From: Clostridia bacterium
GTDB lineage: Bacteria; Bacillota; Clostridia; Oscillospirales; CAG-272
Reading direction: 5' to 3'
NCBI GenBank assembly: GCA_017397205.1
Contig: JAFQJX010000010.1
Coordinates: 1-6,896 of the forward strand
Length of the DNA: 6,896 nucleotides
Positions 6,078 to 6,896 of the stretch are shown here, in pieces (position 1 is the stretch's first letter; each line of letters begins with the position of its first letter). The notes beneath the pieces were generated by a model. The model searched no databases. It was not told where the DNA came from and was given only the letters and a program-made list of their open reading frames with translations. The translations under genes and the position numbers were made by a program.

Positions 6078-6117
6078 GTGCCACCCGTCAAAGGGTTAGC
6101 TGACACGAAAGGGCCAC
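6078..6117. other. Imperfect inverted-repeat element after the membrane protein gene
   Basis: GTG (6078-6080) can pair with CAC (6115-6117), CCC-rich bases at 6082-6086 with GGG 6111-6113, and GTCA (6087-6090) with TGAC (6101-6104). The fold is interrupted by mismatches, has no T tract after it, and may be chance. It could be a remnant of a degenerate 3' hairpin. Confidence 0.2.
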
Positions 6118-6162
6118 AAAAAGCAAAATAAGACAGAAAGAAACACAAGAAAAACAACACAA

Positions 6163-6192
6163 AACGGGCTTCCGCGAAAGCGGAAGCCCGTT
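6163..6192. terminator. Bidirectional intrinsic terminator between convergent genes
   Basis: AACGGGCTTCCGC (6163-6175) and GCGGAAGCCCGTT (6180-6192) form a perfect 13-bp stem closed by a GAAA tetraloop (GNRA type). On the plus strand it is followed by GCTTTTGGG, a modest T-run. On the minus strand the stem is followed by a T-rich stretch beginning TTTGTGTTGTTTTTC, a good release sequence. It sits between the stop of the membrane protein (6060) and that of the minus-strand LRR protein (6208), so it can end both transcripts. The minus-strand direction is the stronger one. Confidence 0.88.
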
Positions 6193-6207
6193 GCTTTTGG
6201 GTAGGAA

Positions 6208-6896
6208 TTATTCACCGATCAGAGACAGGTACTGCTCGTAGGTGTAACCGTAGTATACCTGGTATGCGTATTCGCTGTCGTATCTCGCCCAATCTGCGCT
6301 CCAGGTGTTGGGAACGTCTGCCGCACTGTTAACGCCCGTCACAACCAGCAGCTGCTTGGAGCAGCCGGCAAAGACGCAAGCATCCACCGCGCCGCTGTTC
6401 TTTGTGGGAACGTACACGGAGGTCAGGCCGTCGCAATCAGCAAAGGCGTAGGCGCCGATGCCGGACTCACCCGACTGCAGCTTGACAGAGGTGATGAAAT
6501 CCAGGTTGTAGAAGGCGTAGGCGCCGATGTTGTACGCCTTGCCCTTGTAGCGCTCGGGAAGCGCAACGGCTGCATCGCTGCCGATATAGCCAACCAGCGT
6601 GGGGGTGTTGCCATCATAGTAGAAGACGAAATCTCCCTCTACGTGGATATAGTTATAGGCATCGCCCAGCTTGTTGATATAAATCTCCTTGGACATAGGG
6701 TTCCAGTTGCTGCTGCCGAAGTTCATGTTCAGACCGTTGGTGTAGGAAATCTGTCTCAGTCTGGGGCAGTTGGAAACCCACTGGGTACCGAAGGAGTCCT
6801 TTTTATCTGCCAGTGCATCTGGCAGTTTGAGGTAGGTCAAGCTGGTGCAGTTATCAAAGCAGTATGCTTCAATGGCTCTCAGCTTAGAGGCAGAAG
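6208..6896 (-). CDS. BspA-like leucine-rich repeat (LRR_5) protein, C-terminal part (5' end outside window)
   Basis: The minus-strand frame is open from the window edge to TAA at 6210-6208, giving 228 complete residues, numbered here from the edge. The pattern is that of LRR_5 proteins: LRAIEAYCFDNCTSLTYLKLP (5-25), FVSNCP-like (about 39-45), YNIGAYAFYNLDFITSVKL (121-139), GIGAYAFADCDGLTSVYVP (145-163) and a degenerate VDACVFAGCSKQLLVV (170-185). Between them, DFVFYYDGNTPTLVGYIG (88-105) is the usual opening strand of a new LRR_5 block. The C-terminus (NTWSADWARY..., ending YEQYLSLIGE) has no LPXTG motif or terminal membrane helix. Any surface attachment must lie in the missing N-terminal part. 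Such proteins are usually secreted or surface-exposed binding proteins in gut bacteria. A TTG at 6840 within the frame is just a leucine codon, since the repeat pattern continues upstream of it. The gene ends at the bidirectional terminator. Confidence 0.88.
   Translation of the reverse strand, partial: SASKLRAIEAYCFDNCTSLTYLKLPDALADKKDSFGTQWVSNCPRLRQISYTNGLNMNFGSSNWNPMSKEIYINKLGDAYNYIHVEGDFVFYYDGNTPTLVGYIGSDAAVALPERYKGKAYNIGAYAFYNLDFITSVKLQSGESGIGAYAFADCDGLTSVYVPTKNSGAVDACVFAGCSKQLLVVTGVNSAADVPNTWSADWARYDSEYAYQVYYGYTYEQYLSLIGE
6443..6529 (-). repeat. 69-bp-period direct repeat within the LRR gene
   Basis: AAGGCGTAGGCGCCGATG on the plus strand occurs identically at 6443-6460 and 6512-6529. 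The period is 69 bp, or 23 codons, which is one LRR_5 unit. It encodes the repeated IGAYAF core on the minus strand. The identity at DNA level over 18 bp suggests a recent unit duplication or strong codon constraint. Confidence 0.7.

Noticed and set aside
5296..6084. Minus-strand open frame opposite the whole uncharacterised membrane protein
   Set aside because: Since the plus-strand gene is unnamed, I compared both. The plus strand has a good Shine-Dalgarno site, a clean transmembrane helix and terminator placement; the minus frame lacks a plausible start context or domain.
6208..6840. LRR protein as a complete gene starting at TTG 6840
   Set aside because: The frame stays open to the window edge and the upstream residues (LRAIEAYCFDNCTS) are part of an LRR_5 unit, so the gene is cut by the window edge.
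1..6896. Mobile element, prophage, CRISPR or defence island
   Set aside because: I see no integrase, transposase, terminal repeats, spacer-repeat array or toxin-antitoxin-like pair. The gene content is housekeeping plus envelope proteins.

Overview
The window looks like chromosomal core DNA from a moderately GC-rich Clostridia-type Firmicute, perhaps a gut Oscillospirales- or Christensenellales-like lineage. The reasons are purine-rich Shine-Dalgarno sites close to 5'-AGGAGG-3', a greA-lysS pair, a membrane-anchored S41 C-terminal processing peptidase, a PucR/CdaR-type regulator and a BspA-like (LRR_5) leucine-rich repeat protein. The taxonomic placement is inference. I see no integrase, transposase, phage gene, CRISPR array, tRNA or rRNA.

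Layout. Positions 1-456 hold the 3' part of rsmE (16S rRNA m3U1498 methyltransferase). An AT-rich gap (457-603) carries the clearest promoter in the window, which drives a PucR/CdaR-like regulator (604-1689). A 138-bp gap with a strong hairpin leads to an S41 peptidase that starts at TTG (1828-3111). After a T-poor gap come greA (3226-3711) and lysS (3722-5230), 10 bp apart and almost certainly cotranscribed. A 12-bp perfect hairpin then precedes an uncharacterised single-pass membrane protein (5326-6060). A GNRA-capped hairpin (6163-6192) works as a bidirectional terminator between the plus-strand genes and a convergent minus-strand LRR_5 protein (6208 to beyond 6896), of which only the C-terminal part is present.

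How the genes fit together. RsmE, GreA and LysRS are housekeeping functions: ribosome modification, rescue of backtracked RNA polymerase, and charging of tRNA-Lys. The S41 protease and the membrane protein are envelope-facing and may share transcripts with these genes. The regulator has its own promoter, and its targets cannot be read from the window.

I do not see convincing evidence of a novel multi-gene system. The points most worth a second look are the two strong hairpins without U-tracts just upstream of the two membrane-protein genes, the uncharacterised membrane protein next to lysS, the promoter architecture of the orphan regulator, and an atypical loop sequence in LysRS.
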